In this document: positions 48,576 through 58,150 of the stretch, piece after piece
How the letters are laid out: every line of letters starts with the position of its first letter
Numbering within the stretch: the first letter of the stretch is position 1
Origin: Hyphomicrobiales bacterium
Lineage (GTDB): Bacteria > Pseudomonadota > Alphaproteobacteria > Rhizobiales > Rhizobiaceae
DNA: 64,000 nt
Assembly (NCBI GenBank): GCA_900473685.1
Contig: UCNE01000006.1
Span: forward strand, 94,152-158,151
Direction: 5' to 3'
Notes under the pieces: model-generated
What the model was told of the DNA's origin: nothing
Database searches by the model: none
What the model saw: the letters and a program-made list of their open reading frames with translations, nothing else
Made by a program: the position numbers and the translations under genes

Positions 48576-50315
48576 ATGATTGCTTTTGTGATGCGGCTGC
48601 GCAGCCGCAATCATTTCAATACGAAGAAGAACCGGGCCTTCATCGGCGCTGCACAGCGCCGCATTGATACACGGCAGCGGCTTGGCATCGTCATCGCCGC
48701 GTTTGCCGTGATCTTTTTGGTGACGCTGTCGCGCCTTGTCCAATACGGGTTTGCGGACCCCATCGCTCTCGCCTCGATCAACGACAGCGCCACGGCTGTC
48801 GTTTCCCGGCCGGATATCGTCGATCGCAACGGACAGCTGCTGGCAACGGATCTTCGGACCATGTCGCTCTATGCCGAACCGCGCAGGATCGTCGATGCCG
48901 ATGAAGCCGTCGAAAAACTCGCAAAGGTCATCCCCAATCTCGACCGGAGCGATACCCACCGGAAACTGCAGTCCGGCTCCGCGTTTCAATGGCTGAGACG
49001 GCAGCTGACGCCGCGCCAGCAATCGGAAATCCTGGCGCTGGGTATACCCGGCATCGGCTTCCGCCCGGAGAACCGCCGCTTCTATCCGGGCGGCGCCACC
49101 GCATCGCATATCATCGGCCATGTGAATATCGACAACCAGGGCCTCGCCGGGATGGAGCGCTACATCGACCAGCAGGGGCTTGCCGATCTGCGCGCCGCCG
49201 GCCTGACCAGCGATGTGCGGCTGGAACCGGTCAAACTGTCGATCGACCTGCGGGTTCAGCATATCGTCCGCGATGTGGCGGCTCGCGCGATGAAAAACTA
49301 TCAGGCGGAAGCCGCAGGCGCCGTGGTTCTGGACATGGAGACCGGAGAAATTCTCGCCATGGCTTCGGTGCCCGATTACGACCCCAACCAGCCATCCCGG
49401 ACACTGCCGGACGGCAGCATCGACAAGGAATACGAAAAAGGCTGGTTCAACCGGATGAGCAACGCTACGTTCGAGATGGGATCGACCTTCAAGAGCTTTA
49501 CCCTGGCCATGGGTTTCGACGCCGGAAAGATCAACCTCGATTCGGTTGTCGACGCATCCCGCCCGATCCGCATGGGCGGTTTCACCATCAAGGATTTCAA
49601 GGGCAAGAACCGTCCCCTTTCGATCGTCGAGGTTTTCCAGTACTCCTCGAATATCGGCACGGCCGCAGTCGCAGACATGGTCGGCATCGAAGGCCATCAG
49701 GAATTCCTGACCCGGCTGGGGCTCCTATCCAAAATGGAAACGGAAATGCCGGGCGTGGCGACGCCGACGCAGCCCAGAGCGTGGAAGAAGATCAACTCGG
49801 TGACCATCTCGTTCGGCCACGGGGTCGCGACCACGCCGCTGCAAACCGCCGTTGCGGCCGCCTCGCTTATCAATGGCGGGACCCTGATCCCGCCGACATT
49901 TCTGCCCCGGACGCTTGAAGAGGCAGTGGCGATCTCCCGCACGGTCGTGACGGAAAAGACGAGCGCCGATATGCGCTATCTTTTCAACTGGAACGGAACG
50001 AACGGGTCAGGCCGCCATGCGCAGGTCCCGGGTTTCAATGTTGGTGGCAAGACCGGAACGGCCGACAAGGTGATCAACGGCCGATATGCCAGCACCATCA
50101 ACTTCAACGCCTTCGTTGCGGGCTTTCCAATGGACAAGCCCAGATACATTGTCCTGTCGATTGTCGATGCGCCGAAGACCGGAGAGAACGGCGGACGCAC
50201 GGCAGCCTCCACCGCCGCCCCAATGATCAAGGAAATCATCAGCCGCGCCGGCCCGCTGCTCGGCGTCCAGCCGCGTTTCGGGGAAGACGGCTCGATGGCG
50301 CTCGCCGACTACTGA
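48576..50315 (+). CDS. Class B penicillin-binding protein, FtsI/PBP3-like
   Basis: A 579-residue peptidoglycan DD-transpeptidase. After a short cytoplasmic tail a membrane anchor lies at about residues 37-60. A PBP dimerisation domain follows, and the transpeptidase active site is complete: STFK at residues 303-306, SSN at 357-359 and KTG starting at Lys492. The domain order matches FtsI/PBP3, the septal synthase. In rhizobia the main ftsI is in the mur/fts cluster; here none of those genes is present, so this is a stand-alone paralogue. Substrate crosslinking role is predicted from motifs; the particular process is unknown. Confidence 0.9.
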   Translation: MIAFVMRLRSRNHFNTKKNRAFIGAAQRRIDTRQRLGIVIAAFAVIFLVTLSRLVQYGFADPIALASINDSATAVVSRPDIVDRNGQLLATDLRTMSLYAEPRRIVDADEAVEKLAKVIPNLDRSDTHRKLQSGSAFQWLRRQLTPRQQSEILALGIPGIGFRPENRRFYPGGATASHIIGHVNIDNQGLAGMERYIDQQGLADLRAAGLTSDVRLEPVKLSIDLRVQHIVRDVAARAMKNYQAEAAGAVVLDMETGEILAMASVPDYDPNQPSRTLPDGSIDKEYEKGWFNRMSNATFEMGSTFKSFTLAMGFDAGKINLDSVVDASRPIRMGGFTIKDFKGKNRPLSIVEVFQYSSNIGTAAVADMVGIEGHQEFLTRLGLLSKMETEMPGVATPTQPRAWKKINSVTISFGHGVATTPLQTAVAAASLINGGTLIPPTFLPRTLEEAVAISRTVVTEKTSADMRYLFNWNGTNGSGRHAQVPGFNVGGKTGTADKVINGRYASTINFNAFVAGFPMDKPRYIVLSIVDAPKTGENGGRTAASTAAPMIKEIISRAGPLLGVQPRFGEDGSMALADY

Positions 50316-50347
50316 GGAAAGCAGATCGGCCCTCCGGCCGCCTGCAG

Positions 50348-51859
50348 CTACTCCGAAATGATCTTCACCTTGTCGCCAGGCTTTACCGTCGAGGTCACCT
50401 GCATGGCGTTGATCAGGCGGAAGAGATCGAGCTTGCGGTCGGTGCCCATCATCCGGGTCGACAGCGTGGCCAGCGTGTCGTTCGCCTTGACGGTCACGAC
50501 GCGGATGCGCAGCGGCTTCAGGGCGGCGGCTTCCTGCGGCGTCATGCGGCGGAAGGAGGCCCGCAGCACATCGGCCGTCGGCTCCAGGCTCGTTGCGCCC
50601 TTCGGCACGGCGGTGAGGAACCGGTAAATCTGCGTGTCGATGCGGATCACGGTGACGTCGAAATCCCAGCGCTCGGCCGATGCGCGCGCTGTCGCCGCTT
50701 CAAGCCCGTTGATCGTCACGGCATGGATCGTGTCCGGCTGCAGGCCGGTTACCCAGCCGCTGCCGATATAGTCGGTCAGGCTGCGCTTCTGCGCATCGGC
50801 GACACCATCAAAACGGATCGCTGTTTCGTTCGGCCCAGTGGCCAGCACGGCCTCGGCCTTGTTGTCGATCTGAAAACCGGCGGGAACATCGAAGCGGATG
50901 CCGAGCTTGCCATGCAGGAACGTCTGGCCGCGGACATAGCCTTCCTGCGGGCTGTCGCCATAGAGCAGGCCATCGATCCCGGCGAGATAATAGTCGCGGC
51001 CGCGATCACCGACAGCGCCTTCCGCACCAAAGGCGCGGGCATGGCGGCGGGCGAGATCGACGCGCTGCGGCGCGCTCGGATGGCTCGACAGGAAGTCCAG
51101 GCTCTGGTCGCTGTCCGGATCGACCGAGGAGAACCGGCTATAGGCTGCCATCGAATCGAGGAAACGTGCCGCCGCATAGGGATCATATCCGGCTTCGCCG
51201 AGCATGCGCACACCGATGACGTCGGCCTGCAATTCCTGATTGCGCGAAAAGGCCGCCAGGCGCAGCTTGCCGCGCGCCAAAGCCTGCTTGCCGGCCAGAT
51301 CGCTCGATAGCACTTCGGAAACGACGCGGCTGGCAATCACCTCCGCCTCTTCGCGCTGCTGCCGCTCGATACCGTGGTTCGCGGTCACGTGCGCCATCTC
51401 GTGGGAGAGCACGGCAGCCACTTCCGAGGCATCGTCGGCGAGCGCCAGAAGCCCGCGCGTCACGTAGAGATAGCCACCCGGCAGCGCAAAGGCGTTGATC
51501 GCGGGCGAATTGAGGATGGTGATGCGATAGGACTGGTTCGGGTTTTCCGAAACCGCCGTCAAGGCGCCGGTGATGCGGGCGACCAGCCTTTCGGTCTTTT
51601 CGTCCTGGTATTCGCCGCCATAGCTCGCAACGATGCGCGGATGTTCGCGAGCGCCGACCTGGGCGCGCGGATCGTTCTTCTGAACTTCCTCGACGATCTG
51701 CGGATTGGAGGACGGCGAGACCTTGGGCTCATAGGTCTGCTCGATCACCGACTGGCAACCGGACAGGAGCAAGGCCCCGAACAACGCCGCGACGGCGCGA
51801 TAGGACACGCCGAAGCCCGTTCCTGAATCCCGCTTTTGCGTTCCTGCCGTTCTGCTCAT
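50348..51859 (-). CDS. M48 family metalloprotease lipoprotein, BepA-like
   Basis: A 503-residue zinc metalloprotease anchored as a lipoprotein: LFGALLLSGCQ gives a lipobox with Cys near residue 35. The active motif HEMAH is at residues 153-157 and the third ligand is in LQADVIGVRML. The family's C-terminal region is followed by a LysM-like end, RIRVVTVKANDTLATLSTRMM with PGDKVKIISE, which would bind peptidoglycan. BepA-type enzymes assist outer-membrane assembly. It faces the PBP gene head to tail and is a single unit. A short frame overlapping its start is not supported. Confidence 0.88.
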   Translation of the reverse strand: MSRTAGTQKRDSGTGFGVSYRAVAALFGALLLSGCQSVIEQTYEPKVSPSSNPQIVEEVQKNDPRAQVGAREHPRIVASYGGEYQDEKTERLVARITGALTAVSENPNQSYRITILNSPAINAFALPGGYLYVTRGLLALADDASEVAAVLSHEMAHVTANHGIERQQREEAEVIASRVVSEVLSSDLAGKQALARGKLRLAAFSRNQELQADVIGVRMLGEAGYDPYAAARFLDSMAAYSRFSSVDPDSDQSLDFLSSHPSAPQRVDLARRHARAFGAEGAVGDRGRDYYLAGIDGLLYGDSPQEGYVRGQTFLHGKLGIRFDVPAGFQIDNKAEAVLATGPNETAIRFDGVADAQKRSLTDYIGSGWVTGLQPDTIHAVTINGLEAATARASAERWDFDVTVIRIDTQIYRFLTAVPKGATSLEPTADVLRASFRRMTPQEAAALKPLRIRVVTVKANDTLATLSTRMMGTDRKLDLFRLINAMQVTSTVKPGDKVKIISE

Positions 51860-52142
51860 TGCCTCAGCTCGTTTCCAGTCTTCCGCCCGCCGCGCAAACA
51901 GTCTGTCGATTGCGCGGATGCAAATTCAGTATTCTTTACAGCCGTATAAATAGGTCTGGCGCCAGTTACGGCAATGACCTGCTGTAACCTATTCGCGCCA
52001 TGCGTGCCTAGCATACACCCATAGAAATAGTTTCCCCGTGATATCCCGGCAACGCACACATGAATGTGAGCCGTGCGAGACACCGCAAGCGCCGTCGCAC
52101 AGGGTGTCGTTCAAATTGTGGCAAAAGCATCGCAGGCGATGC

Positions 52143-52865
52143 TCATCGCCCCAGAAACCGGGCAACCGCCGGAAGATCAGTATGCTCGAGAAACTGCGTC
52201 ACCGGCTCATGCAGGAGAATGCGGCCCTTGTCGAGAAAAAGCACGCGGTCAGCCAGCGTCCGGACGTCATCAGGATGATGGGTGATGATCAGGATCGTGT
52301 TGCCTTCTTGCTGGTGCAACTCAAGGAGCAGGCTGGCCATACCGGCCCGCAGGCCTGGATCGAGCGCCGCAAACGGCTCGTCGAGCAGCAGAATCGGTCT
52401 GCGGCGCACCAGCGCCCGGGCCAGCGCCACCCGCTGGCGTTCACCACCGGATAGCGTCGGCGGCAGGCGTTTGCCAAACCCTTCCAGCCCGACGCGCAAC
52501 AGCGCGCTTGCTATTTTCGCCTTTTCCTTGATGCCAAGCCTCAGTGCTGGATCGATGCCGAGACCGATATTGGTGGCGACGTCGAGATGCGCAAACAGGT
52601 TGTGCTCCTGAAAGATCACCGAGACCGGCCGTTCGGCAGGATCGCGCCCGGCAACATCTTCCCCGAGAATCTCAACCTGGCCGGTATCCGGCGTTTCGAA
52701 CCCGGCGATCACATTGAGCAGCGTCGACTTGCCGGAACCGGATGCTCCCGTCACGGCAACGATCTGCCCCTTGCCGACGGCGCAGTCGAAATGCAGCCCG
52801 GTTTCGCCGAACTGCACCCGCACGCCCTCAAGGCGAATGGCGATATCCGTTTCAGGCGGTGACAT
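52143..52865 (-). CDS. thiQ: Thiamine ABC transporter ATPase
   Basis: The ATP-binding subunit of the thiamine/thiamine-phosphate importer, 240 residues. Walker A is TGASGSGKSTLLNVIAGF near residue 38, the signature LSGGERQRVALARAL and Walker B ILLLDEPFAALDP follow, and the H-loop is THHPDD. I chose the ATG at 52865, which has an AGAGGAG ribosome site directly before it and overlaps the thiP stop by 14 bases; an earlier ATG at 52883 lacks one. It is the last gene of the thiB-thiP-thiQ operon. Confidence 0.94.
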   Translation of the reverse strand: MSPPETDIAIRLEGVRVQFGETGLHFDCAVGKGQIVAVTGASGSGKSTLLNVIAGFETPDTGQVEILGEDVAGRDPAERPVSVIFQEHNLFAHLDVATNIGLGIDPALRLGIKEKAKIASALLRVGLEGFGKRLPPTLSGGERQRVALARALVRRRPILLLDEPFAALDPGLRAGMASLLLELHQQEGNTILIITHHPDDVRTLADRVLFLDKGRILLHEPVTQFLEHTDLPAVARFLGR

Positions 52866-54495
52866 CTTTTCTCCTCTGGTCATCAGCTCCTGCTCGCGGC
52901 GTCCCGGCGATCGTCAGCACCAGGCAGACAAGCCCCAGAAACAGGGCCAGCCCCGCCGCATCGGTCGAACGGTAACCCGCCATGCGGCTGTACAGCAGCC
53001 AGGGCAACGTCACCATATCCTGTGACCCGAACAGCGCCACGGCGCCGAGATCGCCAAGCGACAGGGCGCAGGCAAAGGACAGTGCCATCAACAACGGCCT
53101 GCGCAAACCCGGCCAGTCGATCAGCCGGAAGCGATGCCATCCGCCAAGACCGAGGCTGACGGCAAGTCTTGCGGTGCGCGCGGTATGCGTCGCCATTGCG
53201 GGCTCCAGGATGCGGTAGACGAAGGGCAGCGCCATCAGCGTATTGATTAGGATGACCAGCAAAGGCGCAAACCGCGCGACATCACCAAGCGGCCTCAACA
53301 ATAAAAACCAGCCGGCCCCCAGAACCACTGGCGGCACCAGAAGCACCAGCGACGAACTGGCCGAAATCCCCACGGCCAGCCCGCGCAAAACCGCCAACGG
53401 CCGCCTTGGGGCAAGAGCCGCCTGCCGTGCCCGGATCATCACGGTCGCCGAGAGCACGCAGAGCAGGCCGGAGATCAGCGCGATGACGACACTGGTGATC
53501 AAGGCCCGCCGCACCATCGGATCCCCGGCAAGCTTGACAAGATCGGCGCGAAGACCGGAGGAGATGACGGAGCCGAGCGGCAGGGCCAGGAACAGAACCG
53601 CAAGCGCGATCACCAGCCCGTCGCCCGTGCGGCCAAACCGGCTGCGGCCATCGAACCGACGCACCCTGCGCCCACCGCCATGCCCCTCATCTGCCGCAGG
53701 TGTCAGCAGCCGGATCGTAACCAGCAGCGCAGCAGTCACGGAAATCTGCAGCAGCGACAGCGCGATAGCCCGTGGCGGATCGAAATCGAAGCGCAGCGCC
53801 TGATAGATAGCAACCTCGATCGTACTCGCCGCCGGCCCACCGCCCAGCGTCAGCACCAACGTAAAACTGGTGGCGCAAAGCATGAAGATCAGCCCGGCAA
53901 TGCCCGGCAAAAGCCCACGGATTACCGGCCATTCGATAAAGCGGAAAATCGACAGTGGCCGCATGCCGAGATTGGCCCCGGCCAGCCAGTATTCGCCGGG
54001 AATGCGCTCCAGCCCGCCCAGCATCAGCCGGGCGGCGAGCGGCATGTTGAAAAAGACATGGGCAACAAGGATGCCGGACAGGCCGTAGATACTGACCGGC
54101 TGATCAAGGCCGATGGTCACCAGCGCGGTATTCAAAACGCCCTGCCGCCCCCAGATGCCGATCAGCCCCAGAGCTGCCACCAGCGCCGGCAGCCCCAGCG
54201 GCAGCGCCATCAGCCGGATGATCCAGACACGGCCGGGAAAGGCAGCCTGCCGCGCTAAGGCCCGGGCCACCGGAATGGCAAACACAATGGAGAGAACCGT
54301 CGAAAGCGAGGCCTGCAGCAGCGTGAAACGAGCGACGCGCCAGACATAGGCATCAAACACCACGCCGTCATTGACCGCGCCCGGCTCGTCAAAAGCCAGA
54401 AGAGCCGCCGCCGCCAGGCAGACGAACAGCACAATACCCCCGAGGCACAGCGCCCCGGCGGTCAGTGTCAGACGTCTTTCCATGCGGTTGATCAT
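52852..54495 (-). CDS. thiP: Thiamine ABC transporter permease
   Basis: A 547-residue fused permease with two ABC-permease halves, each with the EAA-type loop (GANLGMRPLSIFRFIEWPVIR in the first and SLGLGGWHRFRLIDWPGLRRPLL in the second). About 12 membrane helices are expected. This double-domain form is typical of ThiP. It lies between thiB (upstream, with two RIME copies in the gap) and thiQ, which it overlaps. Confidence 0.94.
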   Translation of the reverse strand: MINRMERRLTLTAGALCLGGIVLFVCLAAAALLAFDEPGAVNDGVVFDAYVWRVARFTLLQASLSTVLSIVFAIPVARALARQAAFPGRVWIIRLMALPLGLPALVAALGLIGIWGRQGVLNTALVTIGLDQPVSIYGLSGILVAHVFFNMPLAARLMLGGLERIPGEYWLAGANLGMRPLSIFRFIEWPVIRGLLPGIAGLIFMLCATSFTLVLTLGGGPAASTIEVAIYQALRFDFDPPRAIALSLLQISVTAALLVTIRLLTPAADEGHGGGRRVRRFDGRSRFGRTGDGLVIALAVLFLALPLGSVISSGLRADLVKLAGDPMVRRALITSVVIALISGLLCVLSATVMIRARQAALAPRRPLAVLRGLAVGISASSSLVLLVPPVVLGAGWFLLLRPLGDVARFAPLLVILINTLMALPFVYRILEPAMATHTARTARLAVSLGLGGWHRFRLIDWPGLRRPLLMALSFACALSLGDLGAVALFGSQDMVTLPWLLYSRMAGYRSTDAAGLALFLGLVCLVLTIAGTPRAGADDQRRKDVTA

Positions 54496-54534
54496 GATGG
54501 CTTCGTATTGCTATCGGGCGTCACCTTTCCCCCT

Positions 54535-54657
54535 CTTCTCCCCGGCGGGGAGAAGGTGGCCCACAGGGCCGGATGAGGGGGCAAAGCGCTCAGAATGTGC
54601 CGAACCGCCCCCTCATCGCCTCGCAGTCGCTCGGCACTTCTCCCCGCGGGGAAGAAG
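54535..54657. repeat. RIME-type intergenic repeat, copy 5
   Basis: A 123-base element with end palindromes cttctccccggcggggagaag (54535-54555) and cttctccccgcggggaagaag (54637-54657). The middle reads gtggcccacagggccggatgagggg, then cctcatcgcctcgcagtcgctcggca, so its orientation is opposite to copy 1. It lies in the gap between thiB and thiP, inside an otherwise coherent operon. Confidence 0.85.
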
Positions 54658-54745
54658 AAGAAATGATCGTCCCGGCACCTCCAGTTCCTGTTCATCGCCG
54701 CCAGCCACTCATCAATCCAGACCTCCAGCCACCTGAGAGCTTTGG

Positions 54746-54846
54746 CCCCTCTCCCCGCACGCGGGGAGAGGGGATGACAGAGCTTGCCGCAAATCCCTTC
54801 TCCCCGTCCCAACGGGGAGAAGGTGGCCGACAGGCCGGATGAGGGG
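54746..54846. repeat. RIME-type composite repeat, copy 6
   Basis: A composite element in the same thiB-thiP gap. At its left is a different palindrome, cccctctccccgcacgcggggagagggg (54746-54773). To the right is a standard half, cttctccccgtcccaacggggagaag followed by gtggccgacaggccggatgagggg (54797-54846). The opposite half seems to be missing, replaced by the first palindrome, so this may be a recombined or second repeat type. Confidence 0.75.
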
Positions 54847-54867
54847 CAGCCTTGCCCAAACGGGGTG

Positions 54868-55878
54868 CTAATTCTTGCTCATCGCAGCCAGCCATTCGTC
54901 GATCCAGGCCTTGCGATTGGCGGCCACCTCATCCGATGACATCAGAAATGTCTTTTCCGGCGTCACCAGCTTGCCGAAAGCCTCCGGCAGCGGTTCCTTG
55001 GTGGCGGCAACCGGCATCATCCAGTTGGTCGTCGGGATGATCGACTGGAATTCAGGGCCGGTGACGAAGGTGAGAAAATCCTTGGCGAGCGCCGGGTCCT
55101 TGGCAGTCTTGGTCATGCCCGCGACTTCGATCTGGATATAGTGGCCCTCGGAGAAGGCCGCCGCCTGATAGCGATCGGTGTTTTCGGCGACCATGTGGTA
55201 GGCCGGCGACGTGGTGTACGAGAGCACCATCGGCGCTTCACCCTTGGTGAACAGGCCATAGGCCTCCGACCAGCCCGGCGTCACGGTCAGGACACGACCC
55301 TTGAGCTTGGCCCAGGCGGCACCGGCTTCCTCGCCATAGACCGATTTCATCCAGAGCAGCAGGCCGAGGCCCGGCGTCGAGGTGCGCGGATCCTCGATAA
55401 CGATCTTCTGGTTCGGATCGCCCTCAACCAGTTCCTTCAGGCTCTTCGGCGGCTCCTTCATCGCCTGCGTGTCATAGATCACGGCAAAATGGCCGTAGTC
55501 ATAGGGAACGAAGGTATCGTCGGTGAAGCCGCCGGGGACCTTGACGGCCGAGGTGTCGATCCCGTGCGGGGCAAAGAAGCCGGTTGCCTTGGCCTCGGAC
55601 ACGAGGTTGGTATCGAGGCCCAGCACAATATCGGCCTTTGAAGAGGTTCCCTCAAGCTTCAGCCGGGTCAGGAGTTCGACACCGTCGGCGACGCTGACAT
55701 AGGAGACCTTGCAGCCGCAGGTCTTTTCGAAGGCTTCCGCCACCTTGGCGCCGGGACCCCATTCGCTGGTGAAGCTTTCATAGGTATAGATGGTCAACAC
55801 CTTGTCTTCGGCCGAAGCCGAAAACGCGATCGTCAAAGCAGCAGCTGCCGCGAGAAATGGAATGATTGCCTTGCGCAT
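54868..55878 (-). CDS. thiB: Thiamine-binding periplasmic protein
   Basis: The solute-binding protein of the thiamine importer, 336 residues. It starts [25 protein letters not shown], a signal peptide with cleavage after ASA near residue 23. The mature part has the family blocks [24 protein letters not shown] and [18 protein letters not shown], with [13 protein letters not shown] further on. The ATG at 55878 has GAGGAGG before it; the frame remains open upstream through the riboswitch but without meaning. Under a TPP riboswitch it is the first gene of thiBPQ. Confidence 0.95.
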   Translation of the reverse strand: MRKAIIPFLAAAAALTIAFSASAEDKVLTIYTYESFTSEWGPGAKVAEAFEKTCGCKVSYVSVADGVELLTRLKLEGTSSKADIVLGLDTNLVSEAKATGFFAPHGIDTSAVKVPGGFTDDTFVPYDYGHFAVIYDTQAMKEPPKSLKELVEGDPNQKIVIEDPRTSTPGLGLLLWMKSVYGEEAGAAWAKLKGRVLTVTPGWSEAYGLFTKGEAPMVLSYTTSPAYHMVAENTDRYQAAAFSEGHYIQIEVAGMTKTAKDPALAKDFLTFVTGPEFQSIIPTTNWMMPVAATKEPLPEAFGKLVTPEKTFLMSSDEVAANRKAWIDEWLAAMSKN

Positions 55879-55931
55879 CCGCGCCTCCTCATAAATCCAA
55901 AAATGGGAATAGGGCGCTGGAATGTGCCGTC

Positions 55932-56034
55932 TAATCCCTCCGCCGGTACAAACCGGATCAGGTTCTTCGGGTTGGCTTTTGAATAGCCTCTCAGCCGAAC
56001 GTTCCACAAAAGAACGGCCGGCACCCCGTTAGAG
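55932..56034 (-). promoter_or_regulatory. TPP riboswitch upstream of thiBPQ
   Basis: Reading minus, the aptamer shows the THI-box in order: CTCTAACGGGGTGCC, then GGCTGAGAGG, then ACCCGAAGAACCTGATCCGG, then TACCGGCGGAGGGA. Each is a highly conserved core of the thiamine pyrophosphate riboswitch. It ends 54 bases before the thiB start, so in this Gram-negative host it probably controls translation or a nearby attenuator when thiamine diphosphate is plentiful. Confidence 0.97.
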
Positions 56035-56173
56035 CAGGAGGAGGTTTAGACCCGGGCGAAATACTTGGCAAGTGGGGATTATTGCCCTGCTCGATTACCG
56101 CAAAGCGGACATAATCCCATGACATGGGGCCTTATTGATTGAGAAATTTAAAATGATACTGGAGATACGCCCG

Positions 56174-56497
56174 ATGACCGAAGCTTGCCGCATCCTTACC
56201 CCCGCCGAACAGAAAATCAGCGACATAATGGAACGATCCGAGCAAGCAATGATGGCGGCCATCTACAAAGCTGTCGAGGATGCCACTAGGCAGAGTGCCG
56301 AAGAGTTGCGTTCGATTGGCGCGCAGGACGAACCGCCCGCATATGATTACTTTGCGGCCACGGCTCAGCAGCAGCTTTTTTTGTCGCTATGCGGCGCCGA
56401 CGCTGAAACGCTTGAAGGCGGAAATCCCGAACTCGCCGCCCAGATCATCAACAACTATCAGAACATCTCCGACCACTACTGGCGCAAAAAAGGCTGA
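56174..56497 (+). CDS. Small unknown protein
   Basis: A 107-residue soluble protein without a domain I recognise. The ATG at 56174 is preceded by GGAG nine bases away and gives MTEACRILTPAEQKISDIMERSEQAMMAAIYKAVEDATRQS, a helix-rich, polar start; the middle has YDYFAATAQQQLFLSLCGADAETLEGG. In-frame ATGs at 56135 and 56153 lack ribosome sites. It stands alone between the TPP riboswitch region (opposite strand) and the DHA2 exporter. Codon use is slightly poorer in GC than its neighbours. Confidence 0.6.
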   Translation: MTEACRILTPAEQKISDIMERSEQAMMAAIYKAVEDATRQSAEELRSIGAQDEPPAYDYFAATAQQQLFLSLCGADAETLEGGNPELAAQIINNYQNISDHYWRKKG

Positions 56498-56530
56498 AGT
56501 GCCGGCCGAAAGACGACGGCCAGCCCCTCC

Positions 56531-58030
56531 TCACACCGGCTTCTGCGGCAACCTTACCGCCTTCAGGCTGATGGCTGCCGTCAGGGCGATCAGCGATATG
56601 CCGCCCGCCGTCAGGAACAAGGGCAGGAAGGCGGCCGTATAGCTCTCAGCCACCAGCTGACGCGTTGCCTCCGGCAATGTCGACAGCACCAGCGGCGTCA
56701 GCTTTTCGATATCGGCAATACCCGGAATCGCCGTTGTGCCGCGGGCGAGGCCGGCCGCGATGATCGCGCCATAGATCGAGATGGCAATCGAGGCGCCGCC
56801 CATGCGCGACAGGGTGACCGCACCGGTGGCGGCGCCGACATCGCCGCGCGAGGCGATGTTCTGGACGGCAACGATCGGTACCTGCTGGCCAAACCCGATG
56901 CCGATGCCATGCAGCGCCATGATCGCGCAGATCACATAAAGCGGCGTGCCGGGCTGGATTTGGGTAAAGATCAGCAGAGCCAGAACCGTCAGGCTGGCGC
57001 TGACGATAGCAAACGGCTTGTAGCGGCCCGAGCGCGAAATCAGCCGCCCCGCCGTCAGCGAACCGCAGACGATGCCGCCGGTCAGCATGATGAACAAGAG
57101 CCCGGCCAGCGAAGGGCTGAGCCCCGTCGTCGTCTGCAGGTACAGCGCGAAATAGTTGACCATGCCGATGCCGACGGCGCCGCTCGCCAGCGAAATCACC
57201 AGCATCAGGCTGAATGTCGGGTTGCGAAACAGTGTCAGGGGAACGATCGGCTCCGGCGCGCGGCGTTCGACAAACACCCAGGCCGTCGCGCAGACCACGC
57301 CGAGCGCAACGATCGCCAGGCTGCCAACCGACAGCAGCGAGCCGAACAGTTCGGCACCGTCGCCCAGAAGCACGACGCAGGTTACCGAAGCCGCCAGCAG
57401 CAGCGCCCCGGCATAGTCGATGGTCGGACGGCGTGTCGGACGGCGGTAGGGCAGGAAGACGAACAGGCCGATCAGCACCGCGATGCCGATCGGGATATTG
57501 ATCAGGAAGATCGAGCGCCAGCCGAAATGGTCGCTCATCGCGCCGCCAAGCACCGGACCGACGGCACCGGAGGCCATCAGGACGAGGCTGGAATAGCTCT
57601 GGTAGCGCGCCCGCTCGCGCGGCTCGAACAGGTCGGCATTGATGGAAAAGATCGACACCATGATGCCACCGCCACCCAGGCCCTGCAGCACGCGGGCGGC
57701 AATCAGCGTGTTCATCGAGACGGCCAGCCCGCAGGCGATGGACCCCAGCGTGAAGATCGTCACGGCGAAGATCATCACATATTTGCGCCCAAACAGATCG
57801 CCGAGCTTGCCGTAAAGCGGCATGACGGCGCAGGTCGCCAGCAGATAGGCCGAGCCGATCCAGCCGAAACGCTCCATCTGGCCAAACTCGCCAACAATGG
57901 TCGGCAGCGCCGTGGCGACGATCTGGTTGTCCAGCGTCGCCATGAACAAAGCCGTCATCAGGAAGAAGAAAAGGGTGAGCCGCAGCACTGGGCTCGAAAC
58001 GAGCGGCGCCGGCGTGATGTGCATGTCCAT
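56531..58030 (-). CDS. DHA2 family MFS drug exporter (EmrB/QacA type)
   Basis: A 499-residue exporter with about 14 membrane helices. The N-terminus LFFFLMTALFMATLDNQIVATALPTIVGEFG contains the DHA2 motif D1 (LDxxIVATALP), and the motif-A-like loop GKLGDLFGRKYV follows the second helix; helix 5 has the motif-C-like VLGGAMSDHFGWRSIF. Substrate is unknown; the family pumps drugs, bile salts and dyes by proton antiport. It is divergent from the MarR gene, with a 120-base gap carrying a perfect palindrome. Confidence 0.93.
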   Translation of the reverse strand: MDMHITPAPLVSSPVLRLTLFFFLMTALFMATLDNQIVATALPTIVGEFGQMERFGWIGSAYLLATCAVMPLYGKLGDLFGRKYVMIFAVTIFTLGSIACGLAVSMNTLIAARVLQGLGGGGIMVSIFSINADLFEPRERARYQSYSSLVLMASGAVGPVLGGAMSDHFGWRSIFLINIPIGIAVLIGLFVFLPYRRPTRRPTIDYAGALLLAASVTCVVLLGDGAELFGSLLSVGSLAIVALGVVCATAWVFVERRAPEPIVPLTLFRNPTFSLMLVISLASGAVGIGMVNYFALYLQTTTGLSPSLAGLLFIMLTGGIVCGSLTAGRLISRSGRYKPFAIVSASLTVLALLIFTQIQPGTPLYVICAIMALHGIGIGFGQQVPIVAVQNIASRGDVGAATGAVTLSRMGGASIAISIYGAIIAAGLARGTTAIPGIADIEKLTPLVLSTLPEATRQLVAESYTAAFLPLFLTAGGISLIALTAAISLKAVRLPQKPV

Positions 58031-58059
58031 GGGAGCGTTCCGGTTGGGTTTGGCGATTT

Positions 58060-58093
58060 ATGTGCTGTTAGCATATATTTGTCAACAGCACAT
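58060..58093. promoter_or_regulatory. Palindromic operator candidate between the exporter and MarR genes
   Basis: ATGTGCTGTT (58060-58069) and its exact complement AACAGCACAT (58084-58093) are separated by 14 AT-rich bases (agcatatatttgtc). The site is central in the only 120 bases between the divergent exporter and MarR-type regulator genes. That is the expected place for the regulator's operator controlling both promoters. Binding is inferred from position and symmetry. Confidence 0.7.
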
Positions 58094-58150
58094 TTATGCC
58101 GAGAACATATCCGTGCTTTATGGATCGCGCTTGTTTTGCTAGGATCAGCC

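Noticed and set aside
51856..52083. A 75-codon minus-strand frame ending on the M48 protease start (ATGA overlap)
   Set aside because: No ribosome site, no coding-like composition and no recognisable features; the overlap is by chance in a gene-poor gap.
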